Source: Cereibacter sphaeroides
Lineage (GTDB): Bacteria > Pseudomonadota > Alphaproteobacteria > Rhodobacterales > Rhodobacteraceae
Assembly: GCA_003243455.1 (NCBI GenBank)
Contig: QFQS01000001.1
Span: forward strand, 558,001 to 622,000
DNA: 64,000 nucleotides
Reading direction: 5' to 3'
A program made the position numbers and the translations under genes. Under the pieces are notes generated by a model. The model searched no databases and had not been told where the DNA came from. It saw only the letters and a program-made list of their open reading frames with translations. Shown here piece after piece: positions 25,930 through 34,617 of the stretch. The first letter of the stretch is position 1, and each line of letters begins with the position of its first letter.

Positions 25930-26874
25930 ATGCCAAAGCCGCACCGCATCATCATCGACACCGATCCGGGCCAGGACGACGCCGTGGCGATCCTGCTGGC
26001 GCTGGCCAGCCCCGAGGATGTGACGGTGCTGGGCATCACCGCCGTTGCGGGCAACGTGCCGCTGGCCCTGACCGAAAGGAATGCGCGCATCGTCTGCGAA
26101 CTCGCTGGCCGCAGTGACATTCCGGTCTTTGCCGGCTGCGACGCCCCTCTGAAGCGAAGGCTCGTTACGGCAGAGCATGTCCACGGCAAGACCGGCCTCG
26201 ACGGCCCGCCGATGGATGATCCGACCATGCCGCTGCAGGCGCAGCACGGCGTCGACTTCATCATCGACACCCTCCGCAAGGAACCCGCGCAGACGGTAAC
26301 CCTTTGCGTGCTTGGCCCGCTGACAAACATCGCGGCAGCCTTCCAGAAGGCACCCGACATCGTTTCGCGGGTGGAGCAAATCGTCCTGATGGGCGGCGCT
26401 TATTTCGAGGTTGGCAACATTACCCCAGCCGCCGAGTTCAACATCTACGTTGATCCCGATGCCGCCGAATTGGTTTTCCGCAGCGGCGTCAAGCTGACCG
26501 TCATGCCGCTGGACGTCACCCACAAGGCGCTGACCAACAAGGCCCGGATCGATTCCTTCCGAGCCATGGGCACCCGCACCGGCACGATGGTCGCCGAATG
26601 GACCGACTTCTTCGAACGCTTCGACGTGACGAAATACGGCAGCCAGGGCGCCCCCCTGCACGATCCCTGCGTCATCGCCTGGCTGATCCGGCCCGAGCTT
26701 TTCTCCGGCCGCTTCATCAACGTCGAGATCGAGACGAAGGGCGAATTCACCCTGGGCATGACCGTCGCCGACTGGTGGGGCGTCTCGGGCCGCGAACCCA
26801 ACGCCATGTTCATGGGCAGCGTCGACGCCGAGGGCTTTTTCGCGCTGCTGACGGAACGCATCGGGCGGCTTTAG
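25930..26874 (+). CDS. inosine/uridine-preferring nucleoside hydrolase
   Basis: 314 residues. The calcium-binding and catalytic N-terminal signature IIIDTDPGQDDAVAILLAL is intact. GKTGLDGPPM, LVLMGGA-type strand IVLMGGAYFEVGN, AEFNIYVDPDAAELVF and LHDPCVIAWLI complete the family pattern. It cleaves ribonucleosides to base and ribose for purine/pyrimidine salvage or use as carbon source. Base preference cannot be read. The gene is divergent from the amine oxidase and appears to be monocistronic. Confidence 0.93.
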   Translation: MPKPHRIIIDTDPGQDDAVAILLALASPEDVTVLGITAVAGNVPLALTERNARIVCELAGRSDIPVFAGCDAPLKRRLVTAEHVHGKTGLDGPPMDDPTMPLQAQHGVDFIIDTLRKEPAQTVTLCVLGPLTNIAAAFQKAPDIVSRVEQIVLMGGAYFEVGNITPAAEFNIYVDPDAAELVFRSGVKLTVMPLDVTHKALTNKARIDSFRAMGTRTGTMVAEWTDFFERFDVTKYGSQGAPLHDPCVIAWLIRPELFSGRFINVEIETKGEFTLGMTVADWWGVSGREPNAMFMGSVDAEGFFALLTERIGRL

Positions 26875-26883
26875 GGCGCAGTT

Positions 26884-27273
26884 TTAGAAAAGCAAATCCA
26901 GCCGCGCGTTCAGCTTCGCCAGTCTTCGCATGATATCAGGGGCTAGCCCGACCGACTCTCCGCTGAGAAAACGGTCGCAGTCGATTTCCAGCACTAGGTC
27001 GTCACCGGGTTGCAGTCTCGGGGCGACGATCTCGAGCAATTCCAAAGCCCGGTTCAGGTAAGCGGCGGCATCCCTGTCAGGATGTCCATCCAGTTCGATA
27101 GTGTGCCGCCATACGCTAAACTTTGCGGGCGCTGCACCCGGCCTGACAACCTCACCAACGACTACCAGCCTCGTGGCGCGCGCACCGCAGATATCCGACA
27201 GGCCTCTGAAATCTGTCGAAGCTGAAGAGCAAACAACGCTGTAGGGCGACTCGCGTTTTGTTTCGAAACTCAT
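26884..27273 (-). CDS. small protein with DUF4279-like features
   Basis: 129 residues, no signal or membrane segment. The first part (FRGLSDICGARATRLVVVGE) resembles the LGIEPTR step of DUF4279 proteins, and the end (FLSGESVGLAPDIMRRLAKL) resembles their closing S-G-E-N-VG-x-LSPELLRRLA block. The family has no known function. A strong AGAGGAAAA site precedes the ATG, supporting expression. It ends 10 bases from the nucleoside hydrolase, convergent with it, and its upstream 130 bases are the most AT-rich part of the window, which hints at a local promoter or acquired DNA. The family call is tentative. Confidence 0.6.
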   Translation of the reverse strand: MSFETKRESPYSVVCSSASTDFRGLSDICGARATRLVVVGEVVRPGAAPAKFSVWRHTIELDGHPDRDAAAYLNRALELLEIVAPRLQPGDDLVLEIDCDRFLSGESVGLAPDIMRRLAKLNARLDLLF

Positions 27274-27392
27274 TTTTCCTCTGGCAACTCGAAGGTCTCT
27301 GATCTCGCGCAGCTATGGTGCAACGCGTTTGATCATTCTTAAGAACCGGTAAATGAGAATGATATAAGCTATGTATAACAGTATTTTACGGA

Positions 27393-27412
27393 TGATTGCA
27401 CGCGTGCAATCA
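27393..27412. promoter_or_regulatory. 20-base perfect palindrome over the kinase stop codon
   Basis: TGATTGCACGCGTGCAATCA reads the same on both strands and contains the last bases and stop (27410-27412) of the kinase gene. No T-run follows on either strand, so a simple terminator is unlikely. It may be a protein-binding dyad or an mRNA 3'-end stabiliser. Confidence 0.5.
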
Positions 27413-28450
27413 CGTCGCGGGCAGGATCACCGAGAACGTGCTCCCCACGCCCTTCTCGCTCTCGATCCGGAACCGCCCCCGGTGCCGGTTCACAATATGC
27501 TTGACGATGGCAAGGCCGAGGCCCGTGCCCCCCTTTTCCCGGCTCCGGTGGCTGTCCACCCGATAGAACCGCTCGGTCAGCCGTGGCAGGTGAATCTGAT
27601 CGATCCCCTCTCCCTTGTCGATGACGTCGATCCTGACTGCCGGCCCCCGCAGTGCCAGATCCCGCGCCTCGCGAGAAACATTGACCGTCACCCGCTTGCC
27701 CGCGCCACCATACTTAACGGCGTTCTCGATCAGGTTGTGAAAAACCTGCGTCAGCTGGTCCGGATCCGCCGCGACCACCACCGGCCCCGGCTCTCCCGTC
27801 ACCTCGACGGTCACCCCCGCAGTGTCCGCCATCTGCCGCAGCGCGGCCACGGCGGATCCCAGATGCCCCACGATGTCGATCCGCTCGGTCGGCCGCACCC
27901 GCTCTTCCGCCTCGACCCTGCTCAACTGCAACAGATCGCGCACTAGCCTGTTCATCCGCTCTGCCTCGCGTTCCATAATGTTCAGGAACCGATCCCGCGC
28001 ACCCGCATCGTCGCGCGCGGCCCCTTTCAGCGTCTCGATGAACCCCAGAAGCGCCGTCAGCGGCGTCCGCAACTCATGGCTGACGTTCGCCACGAAATCG
28101 CGCCGGATCTGCCCGGCCTGCTCCATCTCGGTGATATCCTCGAACGCGGCCAGCGCCCCAACCTGCCCATCACCTTCGACCGGCGTCACCGTCACGCGAT
28201 AGATCTGCTCGCGCGAAGGCCCGGTCACCGCCATCCGCGCCTGCCCCGGCTGGCGGAACCGCAGCGTCGCCTCGATCGCGTCCAGAAGCTGCGGCTGCCG
28301 CATCGCCATGATGTAGTGCCGCCCTGCGATCCCCGTCCCGAACAAAGCGGCGGCGGAAGCGCTGGTGGCCGCAATCCGCTCGTCCTGCCCGATCAGGACA
28401 ATCGGAATGGGCACGCCCTGAAGCAAAGACCGCGTGAAAGCGCTGTCCAT
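27410..28450 (-). CDS. PAS-containing sensor histidine kinase, PhoR-like
   Basis: 346 residues. An N-terminal PAS domain (about 5-108, ending LAAFEDITEMEQ) leads into the HisKA domain with phospho-acceptor His125 in FVANVSHELRTPLTALLGF. The ATPase domain has the N box QVFHNLIENAVKYGG, G1 IDKGEGI, F region ERFYRVD and G2 GGTGLGLAIVKHI. This order matches PhoR, but the usual N-terminal membrane helices are absent, so it is predicted to be cytoplasmic. No response regulator or phosphate transporter lies nearby. The ATG at 28448-28450 follows AGGAG. Confidence 0.88.
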   Translation of the reverse strand: MDSAFTRSLLQGVPIPIVLIGQDERIAATSASAAALFGTGIAGRHYIMAMRQPQLLDAIEATLRFRQPGQARMAVTGPSREQIYRVTVTPVEGDGQVGALAAFEDITEMEQAGQIRRDFVANVSHELRTPLTALLGFIETLKGAARDDAGARDRFLNIMEREAERMNRLVRDLLQLSRVEAEERVRPTERIDIVGHLGSAVAALRQMADTAGVTVEVTGEPGPVVVAADPDQLTQVFHNLIENAVKYGGAGKRVTVNVSREARDLALRGPAVRIDVIDKGEGIDQIHLPRLTERFYRVDSHRSREKGGTGLGLAIVKHIVNRHRGRFRIESEKGVGSTFSVILPAT

Positions 28451-28626
28451 CAATGAACTCCTGCCGAATTCCCGGGCGCAACCTGCTGTGCGGAGCAATT
28501 AAAGTAAAGCTTGCGGAAATCCCGTAATGGCAGGCGCTTGCCCGATATGGCACCTATCCTGTATTCTATGCCTCGGGGAAGGGGCACCTGCGACCTGCGA
28601 GAGCGGCGCCTGTTAGGATTGCGAAG

Positions 28627-29001
28627 ATGCTCGACCCTTGCTCTGCCGTTGCGATTTCTCCGCGCCCGAACGATATGCCCCGATCAAATACCGCCTTGAT
28701 GGTTGGCCGTGGCGGCGCGACTTCGGATGCCATCCTGCGAAAGTCTCACGACCTCGTCGTCGGATGCATCTCGGCCCATTTCGACAACTCCCTGCTCGAC
28801 CGGGTTAAACCCGCCACCGTGGCCTTTCCGCTGATCGCCGAGCGTTTCGATGCAACTCACATCGTCTCGCGGCTGGCCAGGCTCGGCTATGATGGCGAGG
28901 CGATAGTGTTCTCGCCTCGCCTGCCCTGCCGGACAATGGTGCTGAAGGAACTCCGCGCCCTTGCGCCCGGCATGTCGATCCATCTGGTCGAAGCCGCCTG
29001 A
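28627..29001 (+). CDS. hypothetical protein, conserved-looking, no family recognised
   Basis: 124 residues, no signal peptide or membrane helix. Codon use is like its neighbours and AGGAT precedes the ATG at a workable distance. The middle has an alternating helix/strand pattern (LLDRVKPATVAFPLIAERFD, then IVSRLARLGYDGEAIVFSPR) like a small alpha/beta or receiver-type domain without the phospho-acceptor residues. I cannot name a function. It is divergent from the kinase gene, so it may be co-regulated with it, and its stop touches the iolB stop from the opposite side within a palindrome (CGCCTGATCAGGCG). Confidence 0.65.
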   Translation: MLDPCSAVAISPRPNDMPRSNTALMVGRGGATSDAILRKSHDLVVGCISAHFDNSLLDRVKPATVAFPLIAERFDATHIVSRLARLGYDGEAIVFSPRLPCRTMVLKELRALAPGMSIHLVEAA

Positions 29002-29811
29002 TCAGGCGGGGTTGTCCCGCCGATATATCCAGTCGTGGGCCGGATCGTTCTGGAACCGCCAGTTTCGCCGTGGCCCGGCCATGACGTTCAGGTAATACAT
29101 CTCGTACCCATAGGGCACGCCGCAGGGGTGATGCCCCTTCGGCACCAGCACGACGTCGTGGTTTGAAACCGCCATCGTCTCGTCCAGCGTGCCATCCTCG
29201 GTATAGACCCGCTGGATGCCATAGCCCTGAGAGGGATTCAGGCGGTGGTAATAGGTTTCTTCCAGATAGGTCATCCGGGGAAAGTCATCCTCGTCATGCC
29301 GGTGCGGCGGATAAGATGACCAGTTGCCCGCTGGGGTGAATACCTCGGTCACCAGCAGGCTGTCGCACCAGTCCTGCGCCTCCATCGCGATGTTGTTGAT
29401 GTAGCGCGTATTGGCACCCTGCCCACGCGGCGTCAGCGTGATCCCCTCGGGACCGATACGCCGCGCCTCATGGCCGCTATGGCCCGGCGCCGAACAGACC
29501 GCCAAAGTGCAGTTGGTCGTCGCTTCGGCCTTCCAGTCGGTTCCGTTCGGCAGATAAAGGCAGTGCGGCGGGGTCTTTTCGAAAACATCCTTCCGCTCGC
29601 CGAGTTCGCCCCAATCACGACCCGCTCCGGAAATTCGCGCCTTGCCTTCGACCAGAACGAGGATCACCTCGCGATTGCCCGTCGCCTCGGTTGCGGTCTG
29701 CCCCGGCGCGAGCCGGTACAGCGTGAAGCCGACATAGCCCCAGTCTGCATCCTTGGCCGAAATGTCGTGGACCTTGCCCGAGGTCGCCACGGGTTTTCTC
29801 AGAAGCTTCAC
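29002..29811 (-). CDS. iolB: 5-deoxy-glucuronate isomerase
   Basis: 269 residues, two cupin halves. It turns 5-deoxy-D-glucuronate into 5-dehydro-2-deoxy-D-gluconate, the step before IolC in myo-inositol breakdown. Metal-site residues are visible in NWSSYPPHRHDEDDFPRMTY and in the second region NHDVVLVPKGHHPCGVPYGY. The start is a GTG at 29809-29811 preceded by AAGAAGAGG, which comes from the repeat element just upstream. It is last in the minus-strand iolCDEB order. Confidence 0.94.
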   Translation of the reverse strand: MKLLRKPVATSGKVHDISAKDADWGYVGFTLYRLAPGQTATEATGNREVILVLVEGKARISGAGRDWGELGERKDVFEKTPPHCLYLPNGTDWKAEATTNCTLAVCSAPGHSGHEARRIGPEGITLTPRGQGANTRYINNIAMEAQDWCDSLLVTEVFTPAGNWSSYPPHRHDEDDFPRMTYLEETYYHRLNPSQGYGIQRVYTEDGTLDETMAVSNHDVVLVPKGHHPCGVPYGYEMYYLNVMAGPRRNWRFQNDPAHDWIYRRDNPA

Positions 29812-29820
29812 AGCGCACCT

Positions 29821-29867
29821 CTTCTTTCGTTCATAAATATCCCGGGGGTCCGGGGGCAGCGCGCCCC
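29821..29867 (-). repeat. hairpin plus GATATTT/AGAAGAA intergenic element, copy 4
   Basis: On the minus strand: short GC stem GGGGC/GCCCC (29853-29867), then CCCCCGGGATATTTATG and AACGAAAGAAG (to 29821). It fills the 66-base gap between iolE and iolB and its last bases form the iolB ribosome binding site. Confidence 0.7.
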
Positions 29868-29877
29868 GCCTTATATC

Positions 29878-30777
29878 TCAGGCGCCGGTCAGCCCGGCCT
29901 CGCGCGCCATCGCCTTCAGGTTTTTCAGCCCCATGCTCTGATACTCGAAGGGATTGCGCACCGCCGAATCCTGCTCGGCCTCGATCACCAGCCAGCCCTG
30001 ATAGCCGTGCTTGGCTGCCGTCTTGAGCACGGGCAGGAAATCCACGCCGCCCTCTGTATCGCCGGGCACGGTGAACACACCACGCCGAACACCCTCCAGG
30101 AAGCTCAGGTTTTCCTGGCGCACCTGCTTCATGATCTCGGGCCGGACGTTCTTGGCATGGATGTGCCGCACCCGGCCCATGTGCTTTTCCGCCAGCCGCG
30201 CCGGATTGCCGCCGCCGAAATAGCAATGTCCAGTGTCCAGCAGCAGGTGCGTAGCGGGGCCAGTCAGCGACATCAGGCGGTCGATCTCATCCTCCGCCTC
30301 GATGATTGTGCCCATGTGATGGTGATAGACGAGCGTGATACCCTGAGCCGCCGCGTATTGCGCCAATGTCTCGATTCCCGCAGCGAACGGCGCCCACTGA
30401 GCCTCCGTCAGCTTCGGGCGGTCGTTCACTGCGGCCTTGTCGTTGCCATGGATGGCGTTCGAGGTCTCGCAGATGATGATGACCTTCGACCCCATGCCCT
30501 TGAGGATATCGAGGAAGGGTTGCATTGCCGCCTTTTCGGCCTCGACCGGGCTCACAAGCAGATTGGTCGAATGCCAGCCCGAGATGAAACGCAACCCGCG
30601 CGGGTCGAGAACACCTTTCAGCCCATCGACCGTGGTCGGAAATTTATGTCCCTTTTCAATACCATCGAAGCCGATCCTGGCACAATCATTCAGACAGTCA
30701 TCCAGCGTCAGATGCGCGCCGATGGTCTGATCGTCGTCGTTCGACCAGGCGATGGGGTTGGTGCCGTAAAGGATCAT
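29878..30777 (-). CDS. iolE: myo-inosose-2 dehydratase
   Basis: 299 residues, xylose-isomerase-like TIM barrel. It dehydrates scyllo-inosose (2-keto-myo-inositol) to the trihydroxycyclohexanedione that IolD opens. The opening GTNPIAWSNDDDQTIGAHLT is diagnostic of IolE. Metal ligands lie in GFDGIEKGHKFP, LVYHHHMGTIIE, LLLDTGHCYFGGGNP and VRHIHAKNVRPEI. It starts 15 bases after iolD, with GAGG upstream. Confidence 0.95.
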   Translation of the reverse strand: MILYGTNPIAWSNDDDQTIGAHLTLDDCLNDCARIGFDGIEKGHKFPTTVDGLKGVLDPRGLRFISGWHSTNLLVSPVEAEKAAMQPFLDILKGMGSKVIIICETSNAIHGNDKAAVNDRPKLTEAQWAPFAAGIETLAQYAAAQGITLVYHHHMGTIIEAEDEIDRLMSLTGPATHLLLDTGHCYFGGGNPARLAEKHMGRVRHIHAKNVRPEIMKQVRQENLSFLEGVRRGVFTVPGDTEGGVDFLPVLKTAAKHGYQGWLVIEAEQDSAVRNPFEYQSMGLKNLKAMAREAGLTGA

Positions 30778-30792
30778 GCTCTACCTCGGGGT

Positions 30793-32622
30793 TCAGTCGA
30801 CAAGCCGCTGACGCGCGGTCTGTTCTTCATAGTTGCTCCGTGCCGCGTCGACCTCTTTGCGCAGGCTGACGGCGGGAACGGCCACGTCCCACCACGCGCC
30901 GCCTGCCTCGGTCGAGGGCCAGGGGTCGGTGTCGATCACGATGACGACCGGAATGGACGAGCCTTTGGCCGCCGCAAGTTCAGCCTCCAGAGACTTGATA
31001 TCGCCGGCCTTCACGGCCTTGGCTCCAAGGCTTGCTGCGTGCGCGACAAAGTCGATGTCGGCGGCGTTCACGTGATAGCTGTCGTCCAGCAGGTTGTTGA
31101 AAGCAGCCCCCCCGGTGCCCTTTTGCAGCCGGTTGATGCAGCCATAGCCCCGGTTGTCGGTCAGCACGACGGTGAAACCAATCCCCATCATCACCGCCGT
31201 CGCAAGTTCCGAGTTTGCCATCATGTAGCTGCCATCGCCCACCATGCAGACGACATCCGCCCTCGGCCGCGCCATCTTGATGCCAAGCGCACCGGCAACC
31301 TCATACCCCATGCAGGAATAGCCATACTCCATGTGATAGCCGCCCGCCGCAGCATCCCAGATCTTGTGCAGCTCTCCCGGCATCGTCCCAGCCGCGCCCA
31401 TCACGACCGTCGAGGCACCCGCGGCCCGCTGGACCGCCCCGATCACCTGCGCATCGGTCGGCAACGCGTTGCCAGCCGAAGGCGCGGCCTTAACGGCTGC
31501 CGTCGCCGCAAACCATTCCTTGCGCAGCGCCTGATCCGGCTTCGAGAAACGGTGCGTTCCTAATGCTTTGTCAATGGCTTGCAGCGAGACCTTCGCGTCA
31601 GACACTAGGTGCATCGCGCCATGCTTATAGGCGTCAAAGGGCTGCACGTTGATCGACAGGATGCGCCGCTTGGGGTTCTTGAACAGCGCCCAGCTGCCCG
31701 TAGTGAAGTCCTGGAACCGCGTGCCAAGACCGATCACCAGATCGGCCGCCTCGCAGACGATATTTGCGCTCGACGCGCCGGTGACGCCCACAGGACCGAA
31801 GTTCAGCGCGTGATCAAAGGCCAGCGCGGATTTTCCCCCTTGAGTCTCCACTACCGGAATGTCGTGCGCGGTGGCAAAGGCCGCGAGTTCCGCTTCGGCC
31901 TGGGAATAGATCACCCCGCCACCTGCCACGATCACCGGATGCTTCGCCGCACGAATTGCCGCGATCGCCTCGGCCAGTTCCCCCGCATCAGGCTCGGGCC
32001 GACGGAACCGCCAGACCTTCGGCGCGAAGAACTCCTCGGGCCAGTCATGGGCCTCTGCCTGCACATCCTGGCAGAAAGCCAACGTTACCGGCCCGCATTC
32101 CGCCGGATCGGTCATCACCCGCATCGCGCGCGGCAGCGCGGTCAGCAAGTGCTCGGGACGAGAGATGCGGTCGAAATAGCGGCTGACCGGGCGGAAGCAG
32201 TCATTGGCGCTGACCGTGCCATCGCCAAAACTCTCCACCTGCTGCAACACCGGATCTGGCGCGCGGTTGGCAAAGACATCACCCGGAATGAACAGCACCG
32301 GCAGGCGGTTCACATGGGCCAGGGCACAGGCGGTGACCATGTTGGTCGCCCCCGGCCCGATCGAAGACGTCACGGCCATCGCCCGCCGCCGACCTGACGC
32401 CTTGGCATAGGCAATCGCCGAATGCGCCATCGTCTGTTCGTTATGGCCACGCCATGTCGGCAGCACATCGCGCACGCCGTGCAGCGCCTCGCCGATGCCC
32501 GCCACGTTGCCGTGGCCAAAGATCGCCCAGACGCCCTCGATGAAACGCCCGCCATCCTCGGTTTCCTGCACCGATAGCCAGCGCATCATCGCCTGCGCCG
32601 CGGTCAACCGCACCGTTGTCAT
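30793..32622 (-). CDS. iolD: 3D-(3,5/4)-trihydroxycyclohexane-1,2-dione hydrolase
   Basis: 609 residues, thiamine-diphosphate enzyme of the acetolactate-synthase fold. It opens the six-membered ring to 5-deoxy-D-glucuronate. The N-terminal domain carries GHGNVAGIGEAL, then SIGPGATNMVTACALAHVNR. The cofactor motif in the C-terminal domain is GDGSYMMANSELATAVMMGI with the Asn in TDNRGYGCINRLQ. Its ATG overlaps the iolC stop by four bases. Confidence 0.95.
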   Translation of the reverse strand: MTTVRLTAAQAMMRWLSVQETEDGGRFIEGVWAIFGHGNVAGIGEALHGVRDVLPTWRGHNEQTMAHSAIAYAKASGRRRAMAVTSSIGPGATNMVTACALAHVNRLPVLFIPGDVFANRAPDPVLQQVESFGDGTVSANDCFRPVSRYFDRISRPEHLLTALPRAMRVMTDPAECGPVTLAFCQDVQAEAHDWPEEFFAPKVWRFRRPEPDAGELAEAIAAIRAAKHPVIVAGGGVIYSQAEAELAAFATAHDIPVVETQGGKSALAFDHALNFGPVGVTGASSANIVCEAADLVIGLGTRFQDFTTGSWALFKNPKRRILSINVQPFDAYKHGAMHLVSDAKVSLQAIDKALGTHRFSKPDQALRKEWFAATAAVKAAPSAGNALPTDAQVIGAVQRAAGASTVVMGAAGTMPGELHKIWDAAAGGYHMEYGYSCMGYEVAGALGIKMARPRADVVCMVGDGSYMMANSELATAVMMGIGFTVVLTDNRGYGCINRLQKGTGGAAFNNLLDDSYHVNAADIDFVAHAASLGAKAVKAGDIKSLEAELAAAKGSSIPVVIVIDTDPWPSTEAGGAWWDVAVPAVSLRKEVDAARSNYEEQTARQRLVD

Positions 32623-34526
32623 GCCGCTTTCCCCCGTTTCGCGTGCGCCTCATCCCACAGCGCGCAGAACCTGCCATAGCGATCCGTCATCATCGCGACC
32701 GCTTCGTCATCCGTCAAATCTCCAGCGAGCCAGCCGCGCGCCGCATCGCCGAAAATAGTCCGGCCAATGGCAAAACCCTTGACCAGATCATGCCGCGCGG
32801 CCAGCGACAGCGAGGTTGCAAGCTCTGCCTCGGGCGCATCCAGCCCCAGCACCACGATCCCCCTGACCCGCGGATCATTGCGCTTGATCGCCTCGCAGGT
32901 TGTGGCCCAGGCGACGTCACTGGCAAAAGGTTCCAGCTTCCACCAGTCAGGATAAACGCCGATATTATAGAACCGCTGGATCAGTTTTGCCGTCGTATCA
33001 TCCGACACCGGAGCAACCTTCGACGGGATGATTTCCAAAAGGAACTCCAGCCGGTTGCGCCGCGCCGCGTGGAACAGGCGGGACACGACCGATTCCTGTT
33101 CGGCCTGCATCGCGGCATCGTCGTCCGGGTGGCAGAAGCACAGAACCTTGACGACATGTTCCAGCGGCCATTCGGACAATCCACCGAAATCCGGCCCGAT
33201 CTCTGGTTCCGTCGCCAAGGGGCGTGAGCCCGGCCATTCCACCGGCCGCCCAATCCACAGCCCCGATCCGGCGGCGGCATACAGCGCATCCCGGCCCAGC
33301 CTGCCATCGCACAGGATGCCATGCCCCGGTGCGCCATCCGCCACCCTCAGCGCCGCCTTCAGGCACAGCGCCTTGAAGTCGCCAATGCGCTCCGGCGTGG
33401 CACCCTCCATCGCCTCAAGCTGGATCCGGTGGTCAAAGGCAAAGACCCGCATCGTGGACCAGTCGCCGTGGCGGTTGGTGGCCCAATGCACCTGCTCCAG
33501 CTCCGTATCCTTGCGCAGCGCGGGCTGTTTCACGCCACGGTTCAGGAAGAATTGCAGTTCATCCCAGCTTGGATAGGCCGGGGTGCAGCCGTGACGGCTG
33601 ACCGCGAAGGCGCCGCAGGCATTGGCGTATTTCAGCGCAACGGGCCAGGGCTCATCGTCCATCCAGCCTTTCAGCAGGCCAGACATGAACCCGTCCCCCG
33701 CGCCCAGCACGTTGAACACTTCGATGGGAAATCCGGGACCCGCCTCGCCTTCGTCCAGCGTGTCCGGGACCAGCCCGGTAAAGGCAGCAGCGCCCATCGG
33801 GCCGCGTTTGCAGACCAGAGTCGCCTTGCTCAGCGCGCGCACGTTGCGCAGCGCCTCGATCGTGTTGGTCGACCCGCCTGCGATATGGAACTCTTCCTCT
33901 GTCCCCACGATCAGGTCGAACATCGGCAGCGTCTTTTGCAGCCGAGCCGTAACGGCGGCGCTTTCGATGAAACGGTTTTCGCCATCGCCATGGCCCGACA
34001 AGCCCCACAGGTTCGGGCGATAGTCGATATCCAGCGCCGTGCGCGCGCCATGCCTCCTGGCCAGCTTCAGCGCCTTCAGGACCGCAGCCTCGGTGCGGGG
34101 GTTGGAAAGATGTGTGCCGGTCGCGACTACCGCCCGCGCTTCGGCAATGAAGCCCTCGTCGATGTCATCCTCGCACAGCGCCATGTCGGCGCAGTTCTCG
34201 CGATAGAAGATCAGCGGAAACTGCTTGTCGTCGCGGATGCCCAGCAGGACCAGCGCGGTCAACCTTTCGGGGTCGGTCTTGATGCCACGGATATCGACGC
34301 CTTCGCGCGCCAATTCCTCCAGCAGGAAGCGGCCCATATGCTCATCGCCGACACGGGTGATCAGCGCCGACCTCAGCCCAAGACGCGCAGTGCCGGTCGC
34401 CATATTGGTGGGAGACCCGCCGACATATTTCTGGAAAGACCCCATATCCTCCAGCCTACCACCGACCTGCGCACCGTAAAGATCCACCGATGACCGGCCG
34501 ATGGTGATGACATCGAGCGTTTTCAT
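32619..34526 (-). CDS. iolC: 5-dehydro-2-deoxygluconokinase fused to a DUF2090 aldolase-like domain
   Basis: 635 residues, about twice a plain IolC. Residues 1 to about 325 are a PfkB-family sugar kinase (start LDVITIGRSSVDLYGAQVGG, ATP/catalytic motif NVLGAGDGFMSGLLKGW with the Asp base). The rest is DUF2090, a TIM-barrel domain related to class I-like aldolases (LRVADGAPGHGILCDGRLG, FNIGVYPDWWKLEP). The kinase phosphorylates 2-deoxy-5-keto-gluconate; the second domain probably performs the next aldol cleavage (IolJ role), which is inference from the fusion. The ATG at 34524-34526 follows GGGGGAG. Confidence 0.93.
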   Translation of the reverse strand: MKTLDVITIGRSSVDLYGAQVGGRLEDMGSFQKYVGGSPTNMATGTARLGLRSALITRVGDEHMGRFLLEELAREGVDIRGIKTDPERLTALVLLGIRDDKQFPLIFYRENCADMALCEDDIDEGFIAEARAVVATGTHLSNPRTEAAVLKALKLARRHGARTALDIDYRPNLWGLSGHGDGENRFIESAAVTARLQKTLPMFDLIVGTEEEFHIAGGSTNTIEALRNVRALSKATLVCKRGPMGAAAFTGLVPDTLDEGEAGPGFPIEVFNVLGAGDGFMSGLLKGWMDDEPWPVALKYANACGAFAVSRHGCTPAYPSWDELQFFLNRGVKQPALRKDTELEQVHWATNRHGDWSTMRVFAFDHRIQLEAMEGATPERIGDFKALCLKAALRVADGAPGHGILCDGRLGRDALYAAAGSGLWIGRPVEWPGSRPLATEPEIGPDFGGLSEWPLEHVVKVLCFCHPDDDAAMQAEQESVVSRLFHAARRNRLEFLLEIIPSKVAPVSDDTTAKLIQRFYNIGVYPDWWKLEPFASDVAWATTCEAIKRNDPRVRGIVVLGLDAPEAELATSLSLAARHDLVKGFAIGRTIFGDAARGWLAGDLTDDEAVAMMTDRYGRFCALWDEAHAKRGKAA

Positions 34527-34576
34527 GGCAATCACTCCCCCAGGGGCGGCGCGACTCAGCGTTGCGCGACCGATAT

Positions 34577-34590
34577 GGAATATTTATTCC
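34577..34590. promoter_or_regulatory. predicted IolR operator upstream of iolC
   Basis: GGAATATTTATTCC, a perfect dyad fitting GGAA-N6-TTCC, the motif I recall for IolR of Sinorhizobium meliloti. It sits 51 bases before the iolC start, in the 91-base gap between iolR and iolC, an AT-rich spot in GC-rich DNA. Confidence 0.7.
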
Positions 34591-34617
34591 ATTTTCCTGC
34601 CAAACGGAAGCCCGAAT

